DNA of 64,000 nt from assembly GCF_000716875.1 (NCBI RefSeq), contig NZ_JNWQ01000002.1:62001-126000 (forward strand). Reading direction: 5' to 3'. The notes beneath the pieces were generated by a model, which had not been told where the DNA came from, did not search any database, and saw nothing but the letters and a program-made list of their open reading frames with translations. The stretch is from Streptomyces novaecaesareae. GTDB taxonomy: Bacteria; Actinomycetota; Actinomycetes; Streptomycetales; Streptomycetaceae. Position numbers and translations under genes: made by a program. Below are positions 51,235 through 60,132 of this stretch, in pieces; positions within the stretch are counted from its first letter, which is position 1; every line of letters begins with the position of its first letter.

Positions 51235-52470
51235 TCAGGTCACCTCCTGTTGCGGTACGCGTCGTCGAGGGACGTCGGGCAGTGGCGGGGGAGCGTCCGC
51301 GGCGGGCGTCACCAGCAGCGAGGCGGCCACGGTCAGGTGCAGCAGGTACGGCGAGGCGTCGCCCAGCCCGGCCTCGGTGTACGACGCGATCGCGCAGTAG
51401 CTGATCAGGAAGATCGCGCAGGCCCTCGACAGCGACGGCGGCCGCAGCAGCGCGACGCCGCCCAGCACGAGGATGATCGCCGCCACGAGGGCGACGCCGG
51501 CCAGGCCCTGCTCGTTGTAGACGGCCAGCCAGCTGTTGTCGATCGGCAGCCCGCCGAACGACTTGTCGCCCAGGCCCGCGCCGAACAGCTGCTCGGTGGT
51601 CGTCCGGGGTGCTGCCAGCAGGGCGTCCCAGACCTTGGCCCGGCCGGTGAGGTTGGAGAAGTTCTCCTGGGTCTGCCCGCGCAGGAACCACGCCTGCAGC
51701 AGGGAGCTCAACCCCACCGCGGCCACCGTGGCGACCAGCACCGACCAGGTGAAGAACCGGCGGGCGGCGGCGCTGGTCAGGACGAGCGAGCCGATCGCCA
51801 GCAGCAAGCCGATGAGCAGGCCGAGGGTGGCCGTCCGGGTGTGGGTCAGGGCGAGCAGGAGGAGCGACGGCACGATGACCACCGCCGCGCTGACCCGGTC
51901 GGTCCGGCGGCCCAGCAGGAGCAGCACGGTGAGCCCGATGATCACCGCGGCGTACTGTCCGATCTGCGGCGGGGTGAGCGGCCACAGCGCGCCGACCAGC
52001 CGCCCGCCGTAGAGCTCGGGCATGGCCGCGCCCGGGGAGATGGCCAGGCCGGCGGCCACCGACACGAGCACCGCGAAGTACAGCCGGATGTGGTGCCGGA
52101 CGAACCCGTGGCCGCCGTCCCACCAGCGGCTCAGCAGCCACAGCGTGCCGACGAACAGCGAGAGCCGGAAGCAGCGGAACAGCGCGCCGAACCCGGACAC
52201 CAGGTGCGCGCTGGAGATCACGCTCAGCACCAGCAGCAGGGTGAGCAGGAACAGGTGGGCGCTGGCCCGCACGCGCAGCCGGAGGTTGAGGACCAGCGCC
52301 AGCGCGAACGCGGAGACCAGCGCGCCCATGGTGGCCATCTGGATGAGGGAGCGGGGCAGCGGGACGATGGTCTGCGCCCCGGCGGAGCCGAGGGTGTTGA
52401 GGATCAGCAGCCCCCAGACCACCCCGACGGTCTTCGGCTGGTACGTCGGCTCCCGGTCCACCTCAACCAC
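51235..52470 (-). CDS. O-antigen ligase / polymerase-like membrane protein (Wzy-like)
   Basis: 411 aa from the GTG at 52470, which overlaps the beta-helix gene end by 8 bases. About 10-12 hydrophobic helices. The long periplasm-facing loop (about 265-320; GRAKVWDALLAAPRTTTEQLFGAGLGD and SWLAVYNEQGLAGV) carries the RxxxW-type signature of the O-antigen ligase/Wzy family. It would polymerise repeat units outside the membrane. Confidence 0.85.
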   Translation of the reverse strand: MVEVDREPTYQPKTVGVVWGLLILNTLGSAGAQTIVPLPRSLIQMATMGALVSAFALALVLNLRLRVRASAHLFLLTLLLVLSVISSAHLVSGFGALFRCFRLSLFVGTLWLLSRWWDGGHGFVRHHIRLYFAVLVSVAAGLAISPGAAMPELYGGRLVGALWPLTPPQIGQYAAVIIGLTVLLLLGRRTDRVSAAVVIVPSLLLLALTHTRTATLGLLIGLLLAIGSLVLTSAAARRFFTWSVLVATVAAVGLSSLLQAWFLRGQTQENFSNLTGRAKVWDALLAAPRTTTEQLFGAGLGDKSFGGLPIDNSWLAVYNEQGLAGVALVAAIILVLGGVALLRPPSLSRACAIFLISYCAIASYTEAGLGDASPYLLHLTVAASLLVTPAADAPPPLPDVPRRRVPQQEVT

Positions 52471-53980
52471 CGGCCTGCGGCTGGAGGGTGCTGCCCGCGT
52501 CCTGCTGGTACGGCGCGCCCTGCCACTGCGCGAAGTCGAGCGTCAGGCTCGGGTCGTGGGCGACGAAGCTCCACGGGCCGAGGTAGACGTTGTCGTGCCA
52601 GCGGTTCTGCTGCTTCTCGGTGACCGCCTCGGCCACCGGGTCCCCCTTGTACGGCGACCAGTCCGGATAGGTGCCGTAGTTGGCCAGCACCGCCATCCGG
52701 CCGCACTTCACCGTGCAGCCGACGACGGAGGCGTCCAGCGTGAAGCGGTTGTCGTGGATGTCCACCCGCTGGGTCTTCCACCGGCAGTCGGTGTACAGCG
52801 GATCGCTGGTGATCGTCGGCTGGGCGCAGCGCGCGGTGTCCTTCACCAGCAACGTGCAGGCACCGGAGGAGGTGTTGGCCGGGCTGTTGCAGAACCGGTC
52901 GGCGTTCTCCCACAGGGTGATCCCGGACCAGTTGTCCTCCAGCACGTTCCGGTAGATCTCGATCCGGTCCGTGCGGGCCGGCACCCGCGGCTCGCCGCCG
53001 GACTCGGACAGGTAGACGGTCGGATAGGGGAAGTTGTCGCCGCGCTCGGCGGATCTGCGGCCCTCGACCCAGTTGTTCCGCCGGATCGTGTTGTTCCGGA
53101 TGACGGCGTTGTAGCTGGTCTCGTAGATCAGCGCGGCACCGTCGTTGGCCTCCAGCACGTTGTCCTCGATGCGGAAGTCGTTGTTGTTGGTGTCCGCCCA
53201 CAGCCCGGTCCCGCGGTTGTCGTGCACCCAGTTGCCGCGTACGTCGGCGCCGTTGACGGCCCAGAACTTGACGCCCCCGGTGCAGCCGCAGCCCGGCTGC
53301 CGCTGCTCCCACCCGTCGGTGTTGTTGGCCGTGATCTCGTTGCCCTCGACCAGCAGATCGTCGACGGGGGCCCCTTCCTTGTAGGCGTTCATGCCGTACT
53401 GTCCGTTGCCGCGCAGGCAGTCGGCGCGGACCCGCTGGTGGGCACCGGCCATCAGCCCGGCGCCGGAGTTGTTCTGGATCGTCGCGTCCTCGATCACCCA
53501 CCCGTCGGCCGAGTCGTGGTTGACCACGCCCTCGTTCTGCGGCGCGACGAAGCCCTGCACGGTCAGGTAGCGGATGGTCACGTTGCCGGCGGCGCCGCCG
53601 AATGCGTACTGGTTGGTCCGCTGGCCGTCGAGCACCGCGCCCGGCGCGCCGAGGTAGCTGTCCCCCTCCTTGGGGACGACCTGGGCGTACCGGTCCGATT
53701 CGAGCCGGTGCGTCCCCGGGCGGAGCCAGAAGGTGGTGTTCGGGGGGCTGTCCTTGGTCTTCGCCGCGAGGTCGCCGACCACCGTGGGGTCGACCGGCAC
53801 CGCGCCCGTCGGCGCCGTCGCCGGCCCGGGCGCGGGCGCGGCGCACACCCGGGCCACGGCCACGGGCGTGGACGGCGCACCGGTCGGCTCCGCCGGGGCG
53901 TCCGATGTGCTCGTACAGCCGGTCGCCAGCAGGGCCAGTGCCAGCGCCGCCGCCCCCCAGTACCGCCTCGTGATCCCCAC
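52463..53980 (-). CDS. Right-handed beta-helix lipoprotein
   Basis: 505 aa. N-terminal MGITRRYWG, then ALALALLATGC, a lipobox with Cys22, so it is a surface lipoprotein. It is followed by a Pro/Thr/Ala linker and then parallel beta-helix coils of Asn-rich repeats (IRNNTIRRNNW, VRGNWVHDNRGTGL, IEDNVLEANDGA, IYRNVLEDNWSGI), like pectate-lyase and PbH1 proteins. It may bind or cut the exported polysaccharide. Two Cys-rich spots (CGCTGG; CTVKCG) may form disulfides. The exact activity is not visible. Confidence 0.88.
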   Translation of the reverse strand: MGITRRYWGAAALALALLATGCTSTSDAPAEPTGAPSTPVAVARVCAAPAPGPATAPTGAVPVDPTVVGDLAAKTKDSPPNTTFWLRPGTHRLESDRYAQVVPKEGDSYLGAPGAVLDGQRTNQYAFGGAAGNVTIRYLTVQGFVAPQNEGVVNHDSADGWVIEDATIQNNSGAGLMAGAHQRVRADCLRGNGQYGMNAYKEGAPVDDLLVEGNEITANNTDGWEQRQPGCGCTGGVKFWAVNGADVRGNWVHDNRGTGLWADTNNNDFRIEDNVLEANDGAALIYETSYNAVIRNNTIRRNNWVEGRRSAERGDNFPYPTVYLSESGGEPRVPARTDRIEIYRNVLEDNWSGITLWENADRFCNSPANTSSGACTLLVKDTARCAQPTITSDPLYTDCRWKTQRVDIHDNRFTLDASVVGCTVKCGRMAVLANYGTYPDWSPYKGDPVAEAVTEKQQNRWHDNVYLGPWSFVAHDPSLTLDFAQWQGAPYQQDAGSTLQPQAGG

Positions 53981-53989
53981 CCGCCCCTC

Positions 53990-55948
53990 CTAACCCTGGA
54001 ACCTGAGCACGGTGGTGAACCCCTCGCCGCCGTCGGCGAAGCCGCTGCCGACCAGCGTGGTGGCGGGCTCCTTGCGTCCGAAGCCGGCGGAGTACCAGCC
54101 CAGCGGCGGGTCGGTCTCGCCGCGGTGCGCCCGCCAGGACAGCTGCCCGGCCAGGTCGAGGACGGCGGAGCGCTCCTCGCCGTCCCTGGTCCAGGTGAGC
54201 ACGGCCCGGTTCCCCGTCAGGTCCGCGGTGATCGCCGGGCCGAGGTGGAAGGCCAGGCGCACGGCCCGGCGCGGGCCGCGCACCTCGTCGACCACCCGCA
54301 GCTCCCGGCTCGCGGCGGTCAGCTCCACCCGGCGGCGGTGCACCGAGCCCTGGTAGCCGTCGTGTTCGGCGCACCAGCGGGCCACCCCCGTGCTGGAGGT
54401 GTCCGCGACCAGGACGCGGCTGCGGGCGTGCCTGGTCCACAGGAACGGGCCGCCGGAGACGGACTGGTCACCGCCGTCCACCTGGAGGGTGTTGTGGCCG
54501 AGGGTCGACCGGAAGTACTGCCGCCACTCGGGCTGCCCGTGGTAGCAGAACGTCCCCGGGTCGGCGAGCACGTCGACCCCGTCGTGCCGGACCTCCACGG
54601 ACAGCGCGTCCGCGTGGGCGTGCGCGGCGATGGACAGGAACCCGTGCGGCCCTCCGTCGCAGCGGCACCAGATCCCGTCCGGACCGCGCAGGATCGTCAG
54701 GCCCGCGTCGGCGAAGTGGGCCCGCCGGCTCGCCGGGCGGGTCACCGCCGGTGTCGTCCCGGGCTTCCCGTACGGCCGCAGGAGCGCGGCCAGCAGCGGG
54801 GTGCGCACATCGGTGCCGGTCACCGCCGGCCACCAGGGGAGCCGGCCGAACACCGCGCCGCCGGTGGCCAGCAGCGAGGCCCAGCGGTCGGTGCCCGCGC
54901 CGTCCACGACCAGACCGTGCCCGTCGTCCGCGTCCCCCTGGCGCGGCGGCCGCAGGCGGTCGTCCACGACGGCCGCGAGCGCGTCGGTCATCCGCAGCAG
55001 GACCAGCCGGACGGTCGCGGGGACGGGCACGGCGGCGGCGTCCGCCTCGGCCACCGCGGCCAGGCCGAGCTCCAGGACGAGTCCGTGGTACTCGGTGGCC
55101 AGCTCGCGGTTGAGGCCGGACGGGAAGGTGTTGCCGCGCAGGTGCCGTTCCAGCGACCGCAGCGCGCCGGAGCGCCACCGCGCCGAGGAGGGGAACCACC
55201 CGAACGCGCAGGCCGCGGCGAACTGCCCGGCGGCCTCCGCGATGACGTGGTTGTTCGCCGAGGACCCCCGGCTGGGGAAGGCGGCCAGCCAGCGCTGGTG
55301 GTGCCAGATCTGCTGCAGCGCCACCGGGTTGCCCTCGAACAGGGCGGTCGCGCCCGGCCAGCCGTCCAGCAGCCGGCGGATCCACACCCAGGACAGCAGC
55401 CGGATGCCCAACTCGATGCCGCTGATCCAGTGCACGCCGCGCAGCGGCGGGTTGGCCGCCCACCACGACCGCAGGTGCTCGGCCACCCGCTCGGCGTACC
55501 GCTCGTTCCCGGTGATCGCGTAGGCGGCGGCGAGCACGGTCAGGTACTGGTGCCGGGACGGCTCCCAGATCTGCTTGATGTCCCCGACCTCGTCCTCGTC
55601 GCGGTACGGCACGTCGAAGGCGTAGCCGTCGGGCGCCCGGCGCCCGGTCCTCGGGTCGCGCCACCAGTCCGGGGCGGCCAGGTCGGCGCGGTCGACCCCG
55701 AAGAACTCGGCGTGCCCGTCCATCAACCGGTCCGCCTCGGCGACGAGGCGTTTCGCGGCGTCCGCCGGCACCGCGGCGATCGTTCCGGCGGGCAGCACCG
55801 CGGTGAACCGGGCGCCGGTCACGCCCGGGCCGGGCGGCGGCGCCGAGCGCCACCGCCGCCTGCGCACCGCGTCGCCCACCCGGCCGCCGACCTCCCGCGG
55901 TCCCATCCGGGACAGCCGCCGCAGGTACCAGCCCGCGCTCATGGTCAT
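53990..55948 (-). CDS. Heparinase II/III-like polysaccharide lyase family protein
   Basis: 652 aa. The start ATG overlaps the upstream bi-domain gene (ATGA); an inner ATG is at 55942. N-terminal alpha-toroid with HWISGIELGIRLLSW, GSSANNHVIAEAAGQ and LNRELATEYHGLVLELGL; the C-terminal beta-sandwich begins at FADAGLTILRGPDG and holds HAHADALSVEVRHDGVDVLADPGT, with the His pair of this family. No signal peptide is seen, so despite the lyase fold it may act inside the cell; homologues are common beside glycosyltransferases and their reaction there is unclear. Confidence 0.88.
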   Translation of the reverse strand: MTMSAGWYLRRLSRMGPREVGGRVGDAVRRRRWRSAPPPGPGVTGARFTAVLPAGTIAAVPADAAKRLVAEADRLMDGHAEFFGVDRADLAAPDWWRDPRTGRRAPDGYAFDVPYRDEDEVGDIKQIWEPSRHQYLTVLAAAYAITGNERYAERVAEHLRSWWAANPPLRGVHWISGIELGIRLLSWVWIRRLLDGWPGATALFEGNPVALQQIWHHQRWLAAFPSRGSSANNHVIAEAAGQFAAACAFGWFPSSARWRSGALRSLERHLRGNTFPSGLNRELATEYHGLVLELGLAAVAEADAAAVPVPATVRLVLLRMTDALAAVVDDRLRPPRQGDADDGHGLVVDGAGTDRWASLLATGGAVFGRLPWWPAVTGTDVRTPLLAALLRPYGKPGTTPAVTRPASRRAHFADAGLTILRGPDGIWCRCDGGPHGFLSIAAHAHADALSVEVRHDGVDVLADPGTFCYHGQPEWRQYFRSTLGHNTLQVDGGDQSVSGGPFLWTRHARSRVLVADTSSTGVARWCAEHDGYQGSVHRRRVELTAASRELRVVDEVRGPRRAVRLAFHLGPAITADLTGNRAVLTWTRDGEERSAVLDLAGQLSWRAHRGETDPPLGWYSAGFGRKEPATTLVGSGFADGGEGFTTVLRFQG

Positions 55949-58161
55949 CGCGCCGCCCTCGCCAACGTCACCGGCGCGCCGCCGGCCAGGCCGGCCTGCA
56001 CGGCGAGGGTGGCCGCCGTGGTGGCGACCAGCGACTCCAGCGGCACCGGCATCGGCCCGCCGGTCCGTACGGCCTTGACGAACGCGGCCAACTCGGCGGA
56101 CTGTCCCTTGTCCCGGGCCTTGGGCAGCCGCGAGCTGACCCACCGCCTGCGGCCGGCCGTGCCGTCGAAGTACACCGAGGCGCGGACGAAGTCGTCCAGC
56201 TTCAGCACCTTGCCGTCCGCGACGAGGTCCAGCGTCTCCTTGGGGAAGCTGCCCGGGCCGCTGGTGACGTAGCTGAGGGTGGCGGTGGAGCCGTCCGGGT
56301 AGCGCAGCACGACCTGGAGGTCCTCGTTGCCGGCGGCGGCGACCGCGTACACCGAGACCGGGTCGGACCCCAGCAGCCAGCTCGCCGTGTCGACGAAGTG
56401 CCCGCCCTCGCCGGCGAACCGCGAGCCCTCGGTGCCCTGTTGGAGGTACCAGCTGCCGTGCTGCAGCCGGCCCGCGTTGACCAGGTACCGCAGGCTCGCC
56501 GGCCCGGTCCGGGCGCCGAACCGCGCCCTGGCCTCCCGCAGCAGCGGCGCGAACCGGCGGTTGAAGCCCACCTGCAAGCGGTCGTTGCCGGACTCCTCCA
56601 CCGCCGCGAGCACGCCGGCCAGCTCGTCCTCGGTGAGGGCCAGCGGCTTCTCCACGAACACCGCCTTGCCGGCCAGCAGCGCCTGCCGGGTCAGTTCGGC
56701 GTGGGAGCTGTGCCGGGTGACCACGAACACCGCGTCGATCGACTCGTCGCCGAGCACGGCGTCGAGATCGGTGGTCGCCCGGCCGAAGCCGAACTTGCGC
56801 TGCGCGTTGGCCCCGGACAGCGCCGTGGTGGTGACGACGGTGGACAGCTCGACGCCGTCGCGCTGTGCCAGGTGCGGCAGCAGCATCGACGTCGCGTAGT
56901 TGCCCGCGCCGACGAAGGCCAGCCGCACCGGCGTCCCCGCGGATCGGGCGCGCACGGGCCGGGCCGGGGTGGCCTGCTGGTCGCGTCGTACGGCGGGCAC
57001 CGCCACCGTCGGGGCCTGCGCCCCGCCCTCGCCCTCGGCCTCGGGGTAGCGGAACAGCACCGCCACGGCCTTCAACTCGCCGTCCTTCAGGCGCCGGTAC
57101 GTCTCGACGGCGTCGTCGAAGGCGGCGATGTGGGAGACCAGCGGCTCCACGTCGACGCGGCCGCGGGCGAGGAGGTCGAGGAAGCACGCCAGGTTGCGGC
57201 GCTCCGTCCAGCGCACGTAGCCGATCGGGTAGTCCCGCCCCGCCAGCTCGTACTCCGGGTCGTAGCGCCCGGGGCCGTACGAGCGGGAGAACCGGACGTC
57301 GAGCTCCTTCTCGTAGTACGCGTTCCACGGCAGGTCCAGCCGGCACTTGCCGATGTCGACGACCCGGCCGCGGTCCCTTGCCAAGTGGGCGGCCAGCTCG
57401 ACGGGTTGGTTGCTGCCGCCGCCGGCGGCCAGGTACACCTGGTCCACGCCGTGACCGCCGGTCAGCTCGGCGACGGCGGCCTCCACGGCCGCGGACCCGG
57501 GATCGCCGCAGGCCACGGCGCCCAGCCGCGCGGCCAGTTCGCAGCGCGCCGGGTCGGGGTCGGCGCCGACGACGCGCACCCCCGCGGCGGTGAGCAGCTG
57601 CACCACCAGCTGCCCGATCAGCCCGAGGCCGATGACCAGCGCCACCTCGCCGAGCTGCGGCTCGCCCTGGCGGACGCCCTGCAGCGCGATCGACCCGACG
57701 GTGCCGAAGGCCGCGTGCCGGGGAGCGAGGCCGTCCGGCACCGGCGTGTAGAGGTTCTTGGGCACCCAGTTCAACTCGGCGTGCAGCGCGTGCTCGTTGC
57801 CGGCGCAGGCCACCAGGTCGCCGACCTTCACGTCGTCGACCCCGGCGCCGACCTGCTCGACCACCCCGCACAGCGAGTAGCCCAGCGGCGTGTAGGAGTC
57901 CAGCTTGCCCATCACCTTGCGGTAGGTGGCGGGCAGCCCGTTGGTGGCCACGCTCTGCATGACCTTGGCCACCTGGTCCGGCCGGGAGCGCGCCTTGCCC
58001 AGCATCGACATGCCGGCCTCGGACACCTTCATCAGCTCGGTCCCGGTGGAGATCAGCGAGTAGACGGTGCGGACCAGCACCCCGCCCGGCTTGCAGCCCG
58101 GCACCGGCACGTCGAGCACCGCCAGCTCGCCGCTCTTGTAGTTCTGCACGACCTGTTTCAC
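55945..58161 (-). CDS. Bi-domain oxidoreductase: MDR dehydrogenase fused to Gfo/Idh/MocA
   Basis: 738 aa. Residues 1-370 are a zinc-alcohol-dehydrogenase-like (MDR) domain: PLGYSLCGVVEQVGAGV, VGDLVACAGNEHA, and the nucleotide site ALVIGLGLIGQLVVQLL. Residues about 400-738 are a Gfo/Idh/MocA domain: VRLAFVGAGNYATSMLLPHL and VFVEKPLALTEDEL. The two are joined by a Pro/Ala linker. Such fusions are known from polysaccharide loci and are thought to oxidise and then reduce a nucleotide sugar or its product. The start ATG follows an AACAAGGGGA site. The gene end overlaps the heparinase-like gene, so the two probably act together. Confidence 0.9.
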   Translation of the reverse strand: MKQVVQNYKSGELAVLDVPVPGCKPGGVLVRTVYSLISTGTELMKVSEAGMSMLGKARSRPDQVAKVMQSVATNGLPATYRKVMGKLDSYTPLGYSLCGVVEQVGAGVDDVKVGDLVACAGNEHALHAELNWVPKNLYTPVPDGLAPRHAAFGTVGSIALQGVRQGEPQLGEVALVIGLGLIGQLVVQLLTAAGVRVVGADPDPARCELAARLGAVACGDPGSAAVEAAVAELTGGHGVDQVYLAAGGGSNQPVELAAHLARDRGRVVDIGKCRLDLPWNAYYEKELDVRFSRSYGPGRYDPEYELAGRDYPIGYVRWTERRNLACFLDLLARGRVDVEPLVSHIAAFDDAVETYRRLKDGELKAVAVLFRYPEAEGEGGAQAPTVAVPAVRRDQQATPARPVRARSAGTPVRLAFVGAGNYATSMLLPHLAQRDGVELSTVVTTTALSGANAQRKFGFGRATTDLDAVLGDESIDAVFVVTRHSSHAELTRQALLAGKAVFVEKPLALTEDELAGVLAAVEESGNDRLQVGFNRRFAPLLREARARFGARTGPASLRYLVNAGRLQHGSWYLQQGTEGSRFAGEGGHFVDTASWLLGSDPVSVYAVAAAGNEDLQVVLRYPDGSTATLSYVTSGPGSFPKETLDLVADGKVLKLDDFVRASVYFDGTAGRRRWVSSRLPKARDKGQSAELAAFVKAVRTGGPMPVPLESLVATTAATLAVQAGLAGGAPVTLARAAR

Positions 58162-58206
58162 CGGAAGTCCCCTTGTTCCTCGGCGGTAATCAGCGGTAAG
58201 CGGTTT

Positions 58207-60129
58207 CTAAGCGGTCCGGCCGGAGCCGGAGGTCGCGTCGCGGTACCAGTACTCCAGGGTCAGCACGTGCCACAGGTGCTTGGAGAAGTCCCGCTGCCCG
58301 GCGGCGTCCTCGGCGACCATGCGCGCGAGCGCGTCGCGCCGCAGCAGCCCGGAGTTGACGAGCACGCCGTCGTGCACCACCTCGCGCACCAGCGGCGCCA
58401 GGTCCCGGCTCATCCAGGCCCGCAGCGGGGCGCTGAACAGGCCCTTGGGCCGGTACACGATCTCCCGGGGCAGGATCGAGGTGGCCGCCTCCTTGAGCAC
58501 GGCCTTGCCCTGCCGTCCGACGATCTTGCGGTCGCCGGGCACGGAGAACGCGGCCCTGACCACCTCGACGTCCACGTACGGCACCCGGACCTCGGTCGAG
58601 GCGGCCATGCTGGAGCGGTCCGTGTACGCGAGGTTCAGGCCCGGCAGGAACATCCGGGCGTCGCCCAGGCACATGCGGTTGACGAAGTCGTCGAGGTCGT
58701 TGTCCCGGTAGACGTCCGCGTGCTCGGTCAGCACGTCCTCGACCGTCCCGGCCAGGTCCGGGTCGACCAGGGCGAGCAGTTCGTCCCGGTCGTACATGGT
58801 GTAGCTGCGCCGGAAGGCCGTCTCCTCGGGCAGATCGGCGAAGGAGAGGAACCGCTTCGCGAACCGCACGGACCGGTAGCCCCGGCGGGCCGAGGCGACC
58901 GGCAGCCGGTCCACGGCGGCGGACAGGCCGCGCCGCAGGGGCCGCGGGACGCGCTGGTAGCGCAGCGCGATCAGGTTGGCCAGGTGCTTGCGGTAGCCGG
59001 CGAACAGCTCGTCGGCGCCCATCCCCGAGAGCATCACCTTGACCCCGGCCTCCCGGGCGGCCGAGCAGATCAGGAAGGTGTTGATCGCGGCGGGGTCGCC
59101 GATCGGCTCGTCCAGGTGGTACGTCATCCGCGGCAGCAGGTCGAGCACGTTCGGGGCGATCTCGATCTCGTGCAGGTCGACGCCGAAGCGCTCGGCCACC
59201 TGCCGGGCGTAGCGCAGGTCGTCCGGCATCGCCTCGAACCTGGCGTCCTCGGCGCGGAACCCGATCGTGTAGGCGGAGATCCCGGGGTGGTCGCGGGCCG
59301 CCAGCGCGGTCAGGTAGCTGGAGTCCAGGCCGCCGGAGAGGAAGGTCGCCACGGGCACGTCGGAGAGCAGATGGCGCCGGGTCGACTCCTCGACGACGGC
59401 GGCGAGGTCCGGCCGCTCGCCGGCCAGGGCCCGCTCCCGGCCCTCGGCGGCGACCTCCCGCAGGTGCCAGTACCGGCCGCGCTCCACCCGGCCGTCGGGC
59501 CGGCACCGCAGCCAGCTGCCCGGCGGCAGCTTCTCCGCCTCGCGGAACGCGCACCGGGAGTCCGGCACCCAGTAGTACAGCAGCGAGGCGACCAGCGCCG
59601 CATGGTCCACCTGCAGCGACCCGCCGGTGGCGGCGGCGAGGGCCTTGAGCTCGGAGGCGAACACCAGGCCCTCACCGCGCCGCAGCAGGAACAGCGGCTT
59701 GATGCCGAGTTGGTCGCGGGCGAGCACCAGCTCACCGGTTCGCTCGTCGAAGATCCCGAACGCGAACATGCCGCGCAGCCGGGGCAGGCAGTCCGTGCCC
59801 CAGCGCCGCCAGGCCTCCAGCAGCACCTCGGTGTCGGAGGTGCCGCGGAAGCGCACCCCGGCGGCCGCCAGTTCGGCCCGCAGCTCGGGCGCGTTGTACA
59901 GCTCGCCGTTGTACGTCAGGACGAGGCCGTCCGAGACCATCGGCTGGGCGCCCGTCCCGGACAGGTCGATGATGGCCAACCGGCGGTGCCCGAGGTGTAC
60001 TTCGCCGTCACCGACGGGGTGGCTGTACCGGCCCGCCCCGTCCGGGCCGCGGTGGGCGAGGGTCTCGGTGAGCAGGTCGGTCACGGCCTTGCCGTCCGGC
60101 CAGCGGTACGTGCCCGCGATGCCACACAT
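58207..60129 (-). CDS. asnB: Asparagine synthase (glutamine-hydrolysing) family
   Basis: 640 aa. N-terminal nucleophile Cys2 (MCGIAGTY) and the glutaminase domain (about 2-200; RLAIIDLSGTGAQPM, LTYNGELYN, RGTSDTE). The C-terminal synthetase has the PP-loop FLSGGLDSSYL and later MLSGMGADELFAGY. Homologues in capsule clusters (WbpS-like) amidate uronic acids rather than aspartate. The position between the Wzz-like genes and the bi-domain oxidoreductase supports a glycan role. It ends 45 bases before the oxidoreductase. Confidence 0.92.
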   Translation of the reverse strand: MCGIAGTYRWPDGKAVTDLLTETLAHRGPDGAGRYSHPVGDGEVHLGHRRLAIIDLSGTGAQPMVSDGLVLTYNGELYNAPELRAELAAAGVRFRGTSDTEVLLEAWRRWGTDCLPRLRGMFAFGIFDERTGELVLARDQLGIKPLFLLRRGEGLVFASELKALAAATGGSLQVDHAALVASLLYYWVPDSRCAFREAEKLPPGSWLRCRPDGRVERGRYWHLREVAAEGRERALAGERPDLAAVVEESTRRHLLSDVPVATFLSGGLDSSYLTALAARDHPGISAYTIGFRAEDARFEAMPDDLRYARQVAERFGVDLHEIEIAPNVLDLLPRMTYHLDEPIGDPAAINTFLICSAAREAGVKVMLSGMGADELFAGYRKHLANLIALRYQRVPRPLRRGLSAAVDRLPVASARRGYRSVRFAKRFLSFADLPEETAFRRSYTMYDRDELLALVDPDLAGTVEDVLTEHADVYRDNDLDDFVNRMCLGDARMFLPGLNLAYTDRSSMAASTEVRVPYVDVEVVRAAFSVPGDRKIVGRQGKAVLKEAATSILPREIVYRPKGLFSAPLRAWMSRDLAPLVREVVHDGVLVNSGLLRRDALARMVAEDAAGQRDFSKHLWHVLTLEYWYRDATSGSGRTA

Positions 60130-60132
60130 GTG

